From assembly GCA_036937835.1 (NCBI GenBank), contig CM072869.1, positions 6,918,001 to 6,982,000 on the forward strand: DNA of 64,000 nt. The letters run 5' to 3'. Shown one piece after another: positions 25,201 through 33,500 of this stretch. Origin of the DNA: Pampus argenteus. Taxonomy: Eukaryota > Chordata > Actinopteri > Scombriformes > Stromateidae. The notes beneath the pieces are model-generated. The model did no database searches. It saw only the letters and a program-made list of their open reading frames with translations, and had not been told where the DNA came from. Each line of letters begins with the position of its first letter. Positions within the stretch are counted from its first letter, which is position 1. The position numbers and the translations under genes are program-made.

Positions 25201-27659
25201 GGGGGAAAAAAAAAAAAAAACATGACCTCCAGATATATTTTCATTAGTCCTGTCCTATTGTGGACCATTAGAAAAGGAGCCGTCTGTCACTGTCGGCCCC
25301 TTAACAAGTTCTAACAGGCAGATACTGTTGTTGTTTTATTGCCCTCAGGGCTGCAGTGGGACGCGCTACAACTGAAGCCCATTTAGATCTGACATACTTC
25401 TGTAATTTGTGTTTTCTGAACAGCAAAATACTGACGAGCAGTAACTGTGTTATAATTAAGGTGTAGGTGGTTGTGATGAGTCCTGTGATGGTGTCCTGTT
25501 CATAAACAATCAGTGCCAGGTGTTTTCCCATAGCAAATAAAAAAAGAGCTCAAGACATCCTCCTCCTCCACTCATTGTGTTTTTCCGTTGCGATTCTTCA
25601 ATTTAAAGCATATATAACACTGACCAAAACAATCTATTTTCATTTTACTGAAAACTCCACAAATGTTTTATAACAGTACAGGACATTGGAACAAATAACA
25701 ATTCTCAAATTCTTACCTCCATAAAAGTCAGGTACCTCCCCGTGCATCGATGCATCTGTAACAGTTACCAAAGGAAATCATGTCAGCATATTTAATCATG
25801 ATATTGCATTTATATGAAAGCTAATATTAAAAAATGTTTATTACCTCTGGTGTTCTTAAACCGTAAGGTGCGTTTCTATCGTTTCTCATAGGAGAAATTG
25901 AAAGTGGATCAAAATATATTTACTACATCCTGTCACATGTGGTTTGCTGTATTCCCTCAACACATTTAGCATACATTTGCAGAAGGTAAAACAAAAAAAA
26001 TAATTACACCAACCTGACGATTCAACAATAATTCTGACTTCATACTGACTTTGTAGTCTGTTGTAGTCTAAGCAAGACTACGGTTCAGCTGAACCATAAG
26101 AAGCACACACTCTGTGCTTTACTTGTAGGATTGTGTGTGTGCTTGACTTTTGTTCTGCTGTCATTGCATTAATGTCACATTAACCAGCAAACTTTTTCCT
26201 TGTTGGGGCTAAACAAAAATGTCAAGCCAATGTTCTCTACCAGCAGTAATGTCCCGAGTCTGCTGTTTGGCTGCTGTCTGTTTAGATAGAACAGCCATCC
26301 AGTTCAACCCTGTGTGGTTGGACTCTATATACAGCGTGTATTGTATGTGTGTGATGCAACATTGTACTTACTGTGTTTGGTGTTTGTGTATCTGCCCATT
26401 GCATTTCTGAAGTTGTGTGTGAGTGCATTTTGATATCCTGAGCTTTAGCTGTAGTGCTGTTAAAAACCTTTGGTGAACTCAACAACAGTGACTTAAATGC
26501 ATTCCCATGAGGAAAGGAACGAGAACAAAGATAAATCTCCTAGATTTCAAAGTCTGTTTGAGAGAGATGTGTTGTGAAGCCAAGAGAATTCCCAATATAA
26601 GCTTCTTTTTTTTCTTTTGGTTTATGTGAAATCAAATCTGTAATGAGAATAGCCCAAGGTATGGAAACACAGAGCAGGTTGTTTCATTTTTACACTTTTC
26701 TGTCCACGTTACTTTGCTTCCAAAATAGCTAAATGCACAGCAGTTGTGCTAAAAAGGAATGAAAATGTGCAAACTCAATACACATAAACTTTGCAGCTTA
26801 CATACCTTAAATGTATCTAGATGTAATTTTATATCACATTTACACCTGACATTAAAATACATAAACAATAGTCAATGAAATATACTATATAGCTGGCCAG
26901 TGTCGTTCCATTTTCTGTCCTTTGAAGCTTGCAGTTAGGAGCTTGTTAGCACTTTGTATTTCTTGCTCACTATGCATGAAAGTGCAGTGTTCAGTTTTGA
27001 CGAGTGTGTTACTATCCACTTTGCCTGACACCACCTGTGTGATTGATTGATTGATTCTTTTTTTTTTTTTATGCTTTAAAGTTGGAGCCACTAATCAAAG
27101 TTTATGTCTGTGTTTGTAATTGCTCTATGAGCATACATGCTTGTATGAGGCATATTTCACTGAAAGACTGTTAGCGCACAACAGAATTTTAGGACATTAA
27201 TATTTGAAAGATAAAGATTATACCAATAATAAAGTGTCAAGCTAGTTCAAGCTCAAGAGAGCATAGTTCTTTTGATTTCTGAGTGCTGCTCATAACTCAC
27301 TACTTTCTTTTTATACGTATCACTGATGCCAAATAAATAATTATTTTACATGTTTTTATTTGAACTCTAGCTGTGACCTGAGAAATGTAATGATGGAGTC
27401 ATAAAAGCAATCGAGAGCTATATATATATAAAGCAGCATGATCGCTACACAAAAAAAGGCTAAGTGTAAAGTTTCTTTTTAGAGATGTGAGGCTTTCATC
27501 CAGCTTTAGTGATATGCAGTACCTTAAAATATCTTTTAACACATTCTGTGAATTAACTTAGCCATTCCCTTTGAATTGAATGTGAGCAGCATGCTACTAC
27601 AGACCTGCAAAGGAGAGTGAGAGGAGCAGGAGATGGAGGAGCAGGGTGAGGTGCAGCAT
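2481..27659 (-). CDS. cntn1: Contactin-1, complete coding span (23 canonical coding exons)
   Basis: Contactin-1 is a GPI-anchored neural adhesion molecule of the axon and glial surface. It binds L1-family proteins, Caspr and receptor phosphatases, and organises paranodes and axon contacts. Splicing the 23 exons listed below by eye gives 3,060 nt, or 1,019 residues plus stop, against 1,018 in the human protein. The order is signal peptide (1-18), variable N-terminal segment (19-31), Ig1 (about 40-133), Ig2 (134-234), Ig3 (235-328), Ig4 (329-409), Ig5 (410-501), Ig6 (502-600), FNIII 1-4 (601-704, 705-806, 807-904, 905-994) and a GPI signal (995-1019). All six Ig domains keep both cysteines. The motif EEQPVDTIYPEESPE near the N-terminus is diagnostic of contactin-1 rather than contactins 2-6. 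All junctions are GT-AG and in phase. Whether this is the fish a or b copy cannot be decided here. A duplicated Ig6 exon pair in the last introns is listed separately. Confidence 0.97.
2688..2811 (-). CDS. cntn1: Duplicated Ig6 exon, second half (extra copy of exon 14)
   Basis: This is a second copy of exon 14 (11160-11283), with four base differences in 124. Two are silent (Ala, Val codons) and two change residues: SNGEL becomes SNSEL and ASAHLVV becomes ASAQLVV. The frame is open, the cysteine in GRYTCTAQ is kept, and the acceptor (tgtgcag) and donor (gtgagt) are intact. It leaves in phase 1, matching the GPI exon. Together with 3631-3803 it forms a complete 99-residue Ig domain that could be inserted in frame, giving an 1,118-residue protein. 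Expression is unknown. Confidence 0.7.
3225..3290. repeat. (GA)n microsatellite in the extra copy
   Basis: A run of AG repeats interrupted by two ACAG units. Its counterpart is at 11776-11828, which is shorter and lacks the interruptions, so the two arrays have evolved separately since duplication. Confidence 0.95.
3631..3803 (-). CDS. cntn1: Duplicated Ig6 exon, first half (extra copy of exon 13)
   Basis: This exon is identical at all 173 bases, by eye, to exon 13 (12178-12350). The open frame, the MQCAAS cysteine, the ccccag acceptor and the gtgaga donor are all kept. It lies 3' of the FNIII-4 exons, where no known contactin has an Ig domain. It starts in phase 1, the phase in which exon 22 ends. 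Either it is spliced in as an extra domain, or it is a silent intronic copy; the sequence alone cannot say. An assembly error is possible, but the flanking divergence argues against a simple one. Confidence 0.7.
3804..5048. other. Intron between exon 22 and the extra Ig6 cassette
   Basis: No coding potential is seen. Its low end (3804-3922) belongs to the duplicated block. Most of its middle (about 4020-4430) is a dispersed fish repeat listed separately. Confidence 0.8.
4020..4430. repeat. Decayed copy of a teleost dispersed repeat
   Basis: It carries phrases I recognise from a high-copy fish repeat, notably gtgttagcatgctaacatt, acacaaagtacagctcaa and gaggaaaagtcaggagat, in the expected order. 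It is diverged and has no coding frame. The class of the element is not known to me. Confidence 0.5.
5049..5205 (-). CDS. cntn1: cntn1 coding exon 22: rest of FNIII-4
   Basis: It encodes VLHRQQGHSTGTLYTTNRRY and IDLPLLTDGNYVVEVRAYTE, then GGDGAVARINIT. The end YVVEVRA..GGDG is shared with human. It ends in phase 1 at gtactg. That phase joins directly to the GPI exon at 2557, or equally well to the duplicated Ig6 cassette at 3803. Confidence 0.95.
5283..5395 (-). CDS. cntn1: cntn1 coding exon 21: first part of FNIII-4
   Basis: It encodes PSRPPKIIGKKFKGQSVNIA and WEHVEPLANEASIDGYK. Human: PPRIISSVRSGSRYIITWDHVVALSNESTVTGYK (aligned in part). Phase 1 in (accag), phase 0 out (gtgagt). Confidence 0.94.
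5515..5704 (-). CDS. cntn1: cntn1 coding exon 20: rest of FNIII-3
   Basis: It encodes VKYWRNQEDSEGGAQRVVVP and SRENQSRLEGMRPDSLYFVE, then VRGYNSAGYGPPSEHIQIHT and KKA. GYNSAGYGPPS is the FNIII-3 hallmark of contactins. Phase 0 in (tctcag), phase 1 out (gtatgt). Confidence 0.95.
5705..7185. other. Introns around exon 19
   Basis: Apart from exon 19 (6037-6140) this holds two introns, 332 and 1,045 bp. Only a short (GA)n tract near 6916-6934 stands out. Confidence 0.7.
6037..6140 (-). CDS. cntn1: cntn1 coding exon 19: first part of FNIII-3
   Basis: It encodes PSEAPARVDGRALSATKAIV followed by SWTLLSQNNIDGYQ. APSEAP at the start is shared with human contactin-1. Phase 1 in, phase 0 out; acceptor cttcag, donor gtcagt. 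Confidence 0.94.
7186..7420 (-). CDS. cntn1: cntn1 coding exon 18: rest of FNIII-2
   Basis: It encodes ERYYSGPNFGYIVAFKPKDG and YEWRQVTVSDPQARRYVHKD, then FHVKVKAFNSKGEGPYSLMA and VVSSAQD. NFGYIVAFKP and RYVHKD are contactin signatures. 235 nt, phase 0 in, phase 1 out; acceptor catcag, donor gtaagc. Confidence 0.96.
7787..7857 (-). CDS. cntn1: cntn1 coding exon 17: first part of FNIII-2
   Basis: It is a 71-nt exon encoding PLVAPSDVGGGGGTSRELII followed by TWT. The five-glycine run is a hallmark of contactins (human SDVGGGGGRNRELTITW). Phase 1 in, phase 0 out; acceptor attgcag, donor gtaggt. Confidence 0.95.
8429..8578 (-). CDS. cntn1: cntn1 coding exon 16: second half of FNIII-1
   Basis: It encodes PANVEGNAETATVVDLFPWT and EYEFRVIAINTLGTGEPSSP, then SRKEKTLDA. 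The YEFRVIAINTLGTGEPS stretch is the typical FNIII F-G strand. Phase 1 to phase 1; acceptor ttctag, donor gtaaga. Confidence 0.95.
8876..9037 (-). CDS. cntn1: cntn1 coding exon 15: first half of FNIII-1
   Basis: It encodes PPGAPGGVQVIDKTDKSVTL and QWSRGADNHNPISKYTIQYR, then DSFLNDVWKDATT. The Ig-to-FN linker PPGAPGG and SRGADNHNPISKYTIQ match human contactin-1 closely. The donor is placed at T|gtaaga (phase 1) because that restores the codon at the next junction. Confidence 0.95.
9038..11159. other. 2.1-kb intron between Ig6 and FNIII-1
   Basis: This intron separates the Ig half from the FNIII half of the protein. It holds T-rich tracts near 9652-9677 and 9939 and several short chance ORFs, but nothing recognised as coding. 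Its last ~95 bp belong to the duplicated block. Confidence 0.7.
11160..11283 (-). CDS. cntn1: cntn1 coding exon 14: second half of Ig6 (source copy)
   Basis: It encodes NGSSNGELLIKNAQLKLAGR and YTCTAQTPVDNATASAHLVV, ending RG. The second Ig6 cysteine and an NAT sequon are present. Human has SNGELLIRNAQLKHAGRYTC, so the glycine in SNGEL marks this as the ancestral copy. Phase 0 in (tgtgcag), phase 1 out (gtgagt), 124 nt. With exon 13 it makes a 297-nt phase-1/phase-1 domain cassette. Confidence 0.96.
11776..11828. repeat. (GA)n microsatellite in the source copy
   Basis: A pure AG array of about 53 bp in the intron between exons 13 and 14, homologous to the array at 3225-3290. Confidence 0.95.
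12178..12350 (-). CDS. cntn1: cntn1 coding exon 13: first half of Ig6 (source copy)
   Basis: It encodes PTKITLAPSNADVKVGENAW, MQCAASHDPSLDITFIWSLD and GRVIDLHKGSHHYERTP. It has the first Ig6 cysteine and the tryptophan. Acceptor ccccag, donor gtgaga; phase 1 in, phase 0 out, 173 nt. The exon is repeated base for base at 3631-3803. This copy is taken as canonical because it sits in the expected place between Ig5 and FNIII-1. Confidence 0.96.
13053..13180 (-). CDS. cntn1: cntn1 coding exon 12: second half of Ig5
   Basis: It encodes VFIWEDGSLEILNVTRTDEG and RYTCFAENDRGKANSTGSLL, ending VT. The second Ig5 cysteine is present. The acceptor is gtctaag, and a long (TA)n tract lies about 75 bp inside the upstream intron. 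Phase 2 in, phase 1 out; donor gtagga. Confidence 0.95.
13256..13296. repeat. (TA)n microsatellite
   Basis: An uninterrupted AT/TA run of about 41 bp in the intron just upstream (in gene direction) of exon 12. Confidence 0.95.
13985..14132 (-). CDS. cntn1: cntn1 coding exon 11: first half of Ig5
   Basis: It encodes APTFEHNPVKRVLAAKNGRV and VIECRPKAAPKATISWSKDT, then ELLSNST. The first Ig5 cysteine and tryptophan are present, with an NST sequon at the end. Phase 1 in, phase 2 out; donor gtgagc. Confidence 0.95.
14456..14573 (-). CDS. cntn1: cntn1 coding exon 10: second half of Ig4
   Basis: It encodes FDRKEMSFRSLTFDDSGMYQ and CIARNNHGVIYANAELRVF, with the second Ig4 cysteine in the DSGMYQC motif. 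The end YANAEL is identical to human. Phase 0 in (ccacag), phase 1 out (gtgagt). Confidence 0.95.
15079..15203 (-). CDS. cntn1: cntn1 coding exon 9: first half of Ig4
   Basis: It encodes FPEWVEHISSTEKDLNSDHT and MSCIASGKPKPNIHWLKNGE. The opening FPEWVEHI is identical to human contactin-1. The first Ig4 cysteine and the Ig tryptophan are both present. Phase 1 in, phase 0 out; donor gtaata. Confidence 0.95.
15467..15648 (-). CDS. cntn1: cntn1 coding exon 8: second half of Ig3
   Basis: It encodes PVPEIRWKKFDGELPPNHEV and the second Ig3 cysteine in EDAGTYVCEAFNSKGKDDHS, ending ARVIVE. Phase 2 in, phase 1 out; acceptor tttcccag, donor gtaaga. Confidence 0.96.
16051..16150 (-). CDS. cntn1: cntn1 coding exon 7: first half of Ig3
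   Basis: It encodes PIKKYPADLKVKFPKTTAL and VGQNITLECFALG, with the first Ig3 cysteine and an NIT sequon. Human: KPYPADIVVQFKDVYALMGQ. It begins in phase 1 after ttccag and ends in phase 2 before gtaagt. Confidence 0.95.
17456..17662 (-). CDS. cntn1: cntn1 coding exon 6: second half of Ig2
   Basis: It encodes DKLSFRWILNEFPTFIPLDK, then RRFVSQSTGNLYIAKVDSSD and the second cysteine in GNYSCIASSPS (with an N-glycosylation sequon NYS), ending SKFIPLVPVAE. This is highly conserved with human contactin-1. Phase 1 to phase 1; acceptor gtgcag, donor gttagt. Confidence 0.96.
18604..18699 (-). CDS. cntn1: cntn1 coding exon 5: first half of Ig2
   Basis: It encodes LDLFSSEERQSVYLKEG and the first Ig2 cysteine in AVLLCAPPPHYP. 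Human contactin-1 has YLDPFPPEERPEVRVKEG here. The acceptor ttttcag follows a run of T on the minus strand, and the donor is gtacaa. Phase 1 in, phase 1 out. Confidence 0.94.
19010..19188 (-). CDS. cntn1: cntn1 coding exon 4: second half of Ig1
   Basis: It begins with the Ig1 tryptophan (QWMLDNNEIDL), continues with YSLVGGNLVISNP and reaches the second cysteine in GMYSCWATNMYG. It enters in phase 2 after a cgcag acceptor. The donor is placed at T|gtaagt (phase 1). This gives FGYLDLF across the junction, matching FGYLDPF of human contactin-1. An alternative gt two bases earlier would break the match. Confidence 0.95.
19948..20074 (-). CDS. cntn1: cntn1 coding exon 3: first half of Ig1
   Basis: It encodes ETTGYGPVFEEQPVDTIYP and continues to the first Ig1 cysteine in MNCRARANPP. 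This is nearly the same as human contactin-1 (GFGPIFEEQPINTIYPEES), and is the strongest evidence for the gene's identity. It starts in phase 1 after ctacag and ends in phase 2 before gtaaca. Confidence 0.95.
23600..23976 (+). promoter_or_regulatory. GC-rich promoter-like segment with NRF1 and CRE sites
   Basis: It contains a perfect NRF1 palindrome GCGCATGCGC at 23621-23630 and a perfect CRE TGACGTCA at 23678-23685, followed by another CACGCGTGACG, all in a CpG-rich patch within an AT-rich intron. Downstream on the plus strand a good donor GCG|gtgagt ends a possible exon at 23976. This is the pattern of a TATA-less promoter with its first exon. The transcript could be a nested gene or non-coding RNA antisense to cntn1. 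No downstream exon was found. Confidence 0.5.
23772..23936 (+). CDS. Unrecognised 54-codon ORF in the promoter-like segment
   Basis: It starts MDSLALLLLLSWLSGGSHEA, which looks like a signal peptide with a cleavable end, and stops at TAA (23934-23936) before the donor at 23976. I do not recognise the rest, which has an Arg/Gly-rich middle. It lies on the strand opposite cntn1, just downstream of the NRF1/CRE sites. It may be a short secreted peptide, an upstream ORF in a non-coding exon, the start of a gene spliced earlier than the stop, or chance in GC-rich DNA. Confidence 0.2.
   Translation: MDSLALLLLLSWLSGGSHEAGVTCTAVRLRGGGLTAPWWLEETSRASGRLPALN
24214..24293. repeat. AT-rich inverted repeat with an extra repeat arm
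   Basis: GTAAATTGATGAATA at 24214-24228 pairs perfectly with TATTCATCAATTTAC at 24246-24260 across a 17-nt loop. The same unit recurs at 24269-24276 and 24282-24293. It may be a remnant of a small foldback element. Confidence 0.6.
25717..25755 (-). CDS. cntn1: cntn1 coding exon 2: 39-nt cassette-like exon
   Basis: This short exon of exactly 13 codons has phase-1 borders on both sides, a gttacag acceptor and a gtaaga donor. With the split first codon it encodes DASMHGEVPDFYG, the variable stretch between signal peptide and Ig1. Mammalian CNTN1 has an alternatively used short segment at the same place (known from the family). Skipping this exon would keep the frame, so alternative use is plausible but not shown by the sequence. 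Confidence 0.82.
25756..27604. other. Intron between coding exons 1 and 2
   Basis: An AT-rich intron of 1.85 kb, with a T-rich tract near 27058-27070 and a short TA run near 27420. No exon, repeat family or RNA gene was recognised. Confidence 0.6.
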
Positions 27660-27663
27660 GATG
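27605..27663 (-). CDS. cntn1: cntn1 coding exon 1: start codon and signal peptide
   Basis: The ATG is at 27657-27659 and the acceptor (cttcacag) is four bases upstream. The exon encodes MLHLTLLLHLLLLSLSFA, a classical leucine-rich signal peptide of about 18 residues, as needed for a secreted GPI-anchored protein. It ends in phase 1 at a gtctgt donor. An in-frame ATG further upstream was not found on this exon. The length matches the ~20-residue signal of mammalian contactin-1. Confidence 0.85.
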
Positions 27664-27931
27664 CTGTGAAGTGAGAACCACCTGGTGGGGTTACAGCTAG
27701 ACGCTCAGCTGATGGAACATTAGCTGGACGTCCTTTTTTTCCTTAAAAAGACAGAAGCAAATGGAGAGAGTCAAATGGTGGAAAAATCTTTACAAAAAAA
27801 ACATGTTTTTGGTTTCTTTACAGCAGTTAGTATTTATTTTAGTTTTGCAATATACATTCACTTGAATGAGAAGGTATGTCCGTAATTAATAGAGGCTGTG
27901 TGGCATATTTGAACCCTGTCTGTGGTGCATC

Positions 27932-27963
27932 AAAATATACTTTAATTAATTAAAGTATATTTT
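27932..27963. repeat. Perfect 32-bp palindrome
   Basis: The sequence reads the same on both strands without a spacer, each half being AAAATATACTTTAATT. It is AT-rich and could extrude as a cruciform. No gene association is seen. Confidence 0.9.
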
Positions 27964-30494
27964 AATTAAAGATAAATAGAGAGCAAGAATTACATATTGG
28001 ACATCAAACCTATCACTTAATTTCATAACATAAGACCAGAGTCAAAGGTTAAGAATATGCATGAAATACATTCTGATTTTTAAAACCATAATCCTGCAGT
28101 TAGTGTGATTATATCATCTAATAATAATAATATAGCCTATATCGTCATATTAGCCAACACAACAGGAGACATATGCCTCTCATGGCAGCTTTATTATATG
28201 GGATGGGATATCTATTTCAGGATGTTATAGCACAGGACAAGTTTTACCAGCCAATCACTGCCTCCATGTGGACCACAAGCTGACAGTGCTGCAGCATCTT
28301 TACAGTATCTCTGCTTCCTGTCAGCCTCCAAGGCACCAGCTCCTTGATAGAGTCATGCTTGATGATTGGCATTCGGACAGTTGCCAGAAGAAACCGTGAG
28401 CATTAGTTCAGCCGAGCAGGCATCCCACTGTAAACATTCCCAGCTGCTCACTCACTGCCCCAAAGATGTGAACATCACACCAATAAACATCAGCACAGCA
28501 CCAGCTCTCAATCTCACGTCCAGTGACACAATATGAAAAGCAACAGCTGTTTGGGAGAGGAAACACCGGGAGCACCGGCAGAGTCAAGAGGAGGGATTAA
28601 CACTCATCATTTCATAATAGATTCATTATTTAAGTCCAAATTCCTGATTTACATATAGATATTACGTATATGTATCAGATCATACAGAAAATATTTGAAG
28701 TGTTTAGAATAATCTAATGTTTTATTAAACATTAATATAAAAACATCAAGGAGGCAATTCATAAAGCTCTCAGAAATAATTCATAAGAAAATCAGAGGAG
28801 GAAAACTGATGTGCCAGGTGACGGTGATATAGAAAATGATGAAAGTGTGTACGTTTTTAGCATCAACACTGAGTCTTTTGACATTTTGAGAGATCAGAAA
28901 GAAACCTTTTTTATTTACGCCATGATTTTTTGTCACTGTCAATCATTGTCAGTGCTTCATGACAAGCACTCGAAACTGTCAAAACTCACAAACAAATATA
29001 ACACCTTTTCTAGCATCATAGTGCTGAGCATCAGTTCAATATTATCAATATTACTTGTTCATTCATTTCAGGTTGTGCTGAATGGGTGTGTTGATTAGAG
29101 TGTAACTGAACATGAGGCAGACATTATTGATTCTCTGTGCACAGTCTGAGGTATCAGCTGGCAGAGGTGTGACAGTAGGATTGAGATCTCAACACTCGCC
29201 AGACAAATGGAGTCCTATTACAGAAAATGGATAATGAAACTGTGTAATATGCCAGCTTTACATGACACAAACACTCACATACAGACTCTAAGACACAAAA
29301 AAATGGGCAGACATACTGCACATGCATATAGAAACATTCATGCAACTGCACTGCATGCACAAGAAGTTGGACATAATGCTTTCCAAGCTGTACAGCTGCA
29401 GGAAGGGCAATACAGAGGGGATTTCATCTTCATGCTGGCCTGTATCCTAGCAACACCTTTCAAAAGGAGCAGTTTGTGTGCTGCGGGGGGGCCTTTTGTG
29501 ACCGACAATGAAACTATGCAAACACTCATTTTAATCTGGAACAACACTGCTGTTGTGGAACGAAAGACTAACTAGGGTGGTCATTCGTCTCTTGAAGTCA
29601 GACAAAACACGGAAAAACAACTTTATTAAAACTCGCTCACTCTACCTCCCTTCATCCAATTCACTCTACGGCTATATTGCTACTGTAAGTATAATTTCAG
29701 TAACTCATAAATCATAAATGATCCTAATAGACACACTTAGGAGATTAGATAAAATGACATGGAGCCATATTAGAGCATCACAGTACATAGTGAAACAACC
29801 ACCCCCATCTATCACATTAAGAACTGTCGCTGAATTGATATACTGTAAAAAACCATCAGACCAGCGCCACACAGAAAGGCAGCATGCTCTTATAATCAGT
29901 ATTAATGGGGCCTCCTACTTCTCCTGCCCTATCTTAGCAGCCTGAATGCATGTGATGAGAGCGCTTCAGTCATCACAGTAAATCACGAGGCCCATTTGAG
30001 ACAGCACTCAAACAAGGCCATTCCTTCTCCCCCCATAGATCACATCCTGGGTGCAGCCCGGCCTTTAGTACTTGTGGTCTGATTTTTGATGTTTTTTTCT
30101 TTAATTCCTTCTCTAGCTTTGCTTTGCTGAATTCTCATCCTCGCTCAGAAATCAGAAGTCATATTACATTGAGTCAGGCATTATACTGCTGCACTCATAT
30201 GACCAATACTGTCATTTGTGCTTTTTATTATGACCCCATAACCCCCTTAGGGCACTATAGGCTAAGCGAAAATGAATGAAACCCCTCCTTTTCTGTGCTT
30301 GGTCTGATGTGTGCTGCATAATTGAGTGGGGGGAACTTTATAGAAATGTCTTCCCTTATCAGCCTGGACAGATCCAGTGATGTGGGGGAGGAGGAATAAA
30401 GACACAAGAGGATAGAGTGGAGGAGAGGATGATGGCAGGGTCAGAGTGGTAGACTTCAAAAACAAGATGTTGTTCCAATAACCCCACCCCCTCT

Positions 30495-30518
30495 ACCACC
30501 ACCACCACCACCACCACG
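30495..30518. repeat. (ACC)n microsatellite
   Basis: About eight ACC units within a C-rich stretch inside the first intron. Confidence 0.9.
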
Positions 30519-33500
30519 ACTTACACACATATACACAATCAACACAACCACCACTATCAGTCATTAACATCAGATTTGTGATAATCCCGCAAGAGGAAAG
30601 CTAAGATGGGGTTAACGCTGGCTTGGTCTTAATCAGTTCAAGGGTAACTGTGCACCGCTTAGAAACAGTGTCAGCTCCTGTAGCATCCCAGTCAAGGATG
30701 TAAACATTTCTAGCATTTACTATAGACATAGTGCTGTTTAGAGCTAAAACAAATTCATCTACCAGCCAATCAACAGAAAATGAACCTGCAACTATTTTGA
30801 TAATGGATAATGGATTCTGTTTTATATTATTGTAAAGTCAATATCTTTGGGTTTTACATCCTCCTAGAAATTGCAACAGACATTTTTTCTCACACAAATA
30901 TAAGAGTGTGTTACCTTTGGACACAGCCAGGTAACATGTTTCCCTGTTTTATATAACTTCATTTTGGAAAACAGTCAGCTGTTATTGTGTCATTTATTTA
31001 GCTATTTATGATCCTGCCGGGCAGTTTATTACCACGTACACTGAGGCATGAGATGTGGAATCCAATATTAATGCGATGTCTGTTGATTACTCATCCTACA
31101 AACACACATTTTGTGATACTGCAGATAAGATTTTGGTGTCGAGCGAGACATGGACAGGAATATTGATCCAGATTAAATTAAAATGAAACTGAGACATTAC
31201 TGAGACATTATCCAATCTCTTTTCAGCTTTATTTTTCCATAGTCTCCTGAGACAGCCTGTATAACCACTTCTACCGGTGCAGGAGTTGGGAGCCAAAGAA
31301 TTCAGATAGTAAATAGATTTAAAGCAATTCTACCAAAAAAAACAAGCACAGTTCTTGTTGCAGGCTGTCAGTGTCTTTCTATTTATGGGAGAAAACTCAG
31401 CTGTAGTGTCACCAAATATGTACTGTAGATTCTCTACAGTTCTTAGTTGGTGTAACCTTGGCATAACCTCATTTTGAATGTGATTTTCTCTTAAATAGAA
31501 AGAAACAGAAAACAACACACATCTCCTCAGATCTGATAACATCAGACACCTGATATGACTACATACCGTTGTTTTTACACGAATCCCAGAATCAAACAGA
31601 AGCTTTGATCTATTTCATTTTCATGCTGAAACAGTGTTATTTTACCTCAAAGTAGTGGTGATACATTTAGTCTTACCTGTGAATTATTTATGAGAAAATC
31701 ATTGATTTTGATTGCAAAATGAGCAAGAGAGTGCCTCGGCTCGGAAAAGATGCACCTCATCTACACTGTGTGGAAAATAAGGGTTGGACTTCACTACAGA
31801 CAAACAGGGTTATGTCTCCCAGAAAACCAACAGAATGAATCAATTAAATAAAGGATGTAGGCATAGGATATACAAGCCTATTACACAGCAAATAAAGCAG
31901 GAACCTCAACACACACACAATAACACCAGCAGAAAAAGATGCTCTTTACACGCTTTACACTGTGCAGGCTCCCTGTAGCTAAGCAGAAACTGGTTCAGCG
32001 CTTGATAGAAAGAATAAATGCTATTTCTCAGCATGAAACAACTTGATTTCTTCCAAATTCACTTTTCACTTTCTCATTTTTGCAGCTGAAATCATGCTTA
32101 TATTGGCCTATCCTCAAATCTCTACAAAAAAGATTTTTTTTTTATTGATTAAGAAAATGATATGCCCAGAATTTAAAATAGTACAATCTAATGCAAAGTG
32201 ACTGATCGAATGTGTCAGTGAGCCGCAGATTCAAGACTTACATTTTCCAGGCTGTTATTTGTTTTTATTGATGTTACATGATGCATTGCTTTAGACTGCA
32301 AGTTATTTTTGTCCATCCCCTGCAAAAACACCTCCCCAAACCCAGAGAGCAGACACACTCAGTATGGACTATTATTCATGATGCAATCCAGCTGCAGAGG
32401 ATCCAGTCATCTTCCACTGTGTCACTCAATAGAAGCAGTCATGCTAATGTAAACTATTTATCCCAATCCTTGCAGTCAACACAATGTCCCCCAGGGCCAC
32501 ACAGACTCGGCAACCTCAGCTGACCTGAATATCATTGACAGCCTCTGATTCAATCCATGACAACTATAGCTGGACTGCTGTATGAATTACAATAACCTTC
32601 AAATCAGGTATGCAATATGTGGTATCTGCAAAAAAATATTTTATAAGTGAGTATATGATTGCACACCTCCACATAGGGTGTAAAGTTATGATTTATACCA
32701 GTGCTGTGTAATGATATCCCCATCAGCCTCAGCTGTATTTTGTGTTTAGTGCTACTTGTTAGCATCCTGACAGATTTACCCAAGACAATATTACCTGCAT
32801 CCGCACATCAGCATAGTCTTATTATTATTTTAATGTAATCTTTCATAACACCGAAATGTTGACCTTTTGGATCAACAGCCATTGAAGTATGTGTTACTGT
32901 CTGCCAAGTCCAAGACAAAGCCAGCGAATACTATTTTATGACTAGTGGAAATTACTCCATATGAGCCTCCAAATAAGGAAAGTATGCCACATGATGTATG
33001 ATAAATATGCCATGTAAGCAAAGGTCATGAGACTTGTAATCTATAAAAAAAAAGAGCACTCAGTTTAATTACTTCATGCCACATCTGTTCAATAAAGATA
33101 CTGGCTAAAAGGTCTATAGGACAGCAGTGGCATGTTTCACCATTCAATGACGGCCATTAACTGTACTTTAAAGAACTGCAATTATTAGGTGACCGAGTGC
33201 TGCTTACATTTGATAGCAGAGCTGTACAGATAAGAGAGAGACGGGTTCATGTATAGCGATTAGTGCTTCCAGAAGTATTCTGAGAGAAACAATCAATACC
33301 TTCATACTGCACAAAAGGAACGTCTCAGAGGGAAAGTGTGAATACAGTGCATTTATCCTGCATTGGGTAGCTACAATAAATAGCAAACAATAGAAAGATT
33401 AATCTAAATCGGGTCCTCCCCACAACATTCCCCATTCATCCCATTATTGGATTAGAGGGTGTGAGTCCAACATTAGGCCACAGATTAACTCGACAATGAT

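Larger units (their letters stand above)
20075..25716. other. 5.6-kb intron between coding exons 2 and 3
   Basis: It is mostly AT-rich, with a short (TG)n tract at about 20880-20918. It contains the GC-rich promoter-like segment near 23600-23976 and a hairpin-forming stretch at 24214-24293, both listed. A consensus splice donor on the plus strand (GAGCAG|gtaagt, near 22539) was noticed but cannot be tied to an exon. Confidence 0.6.
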
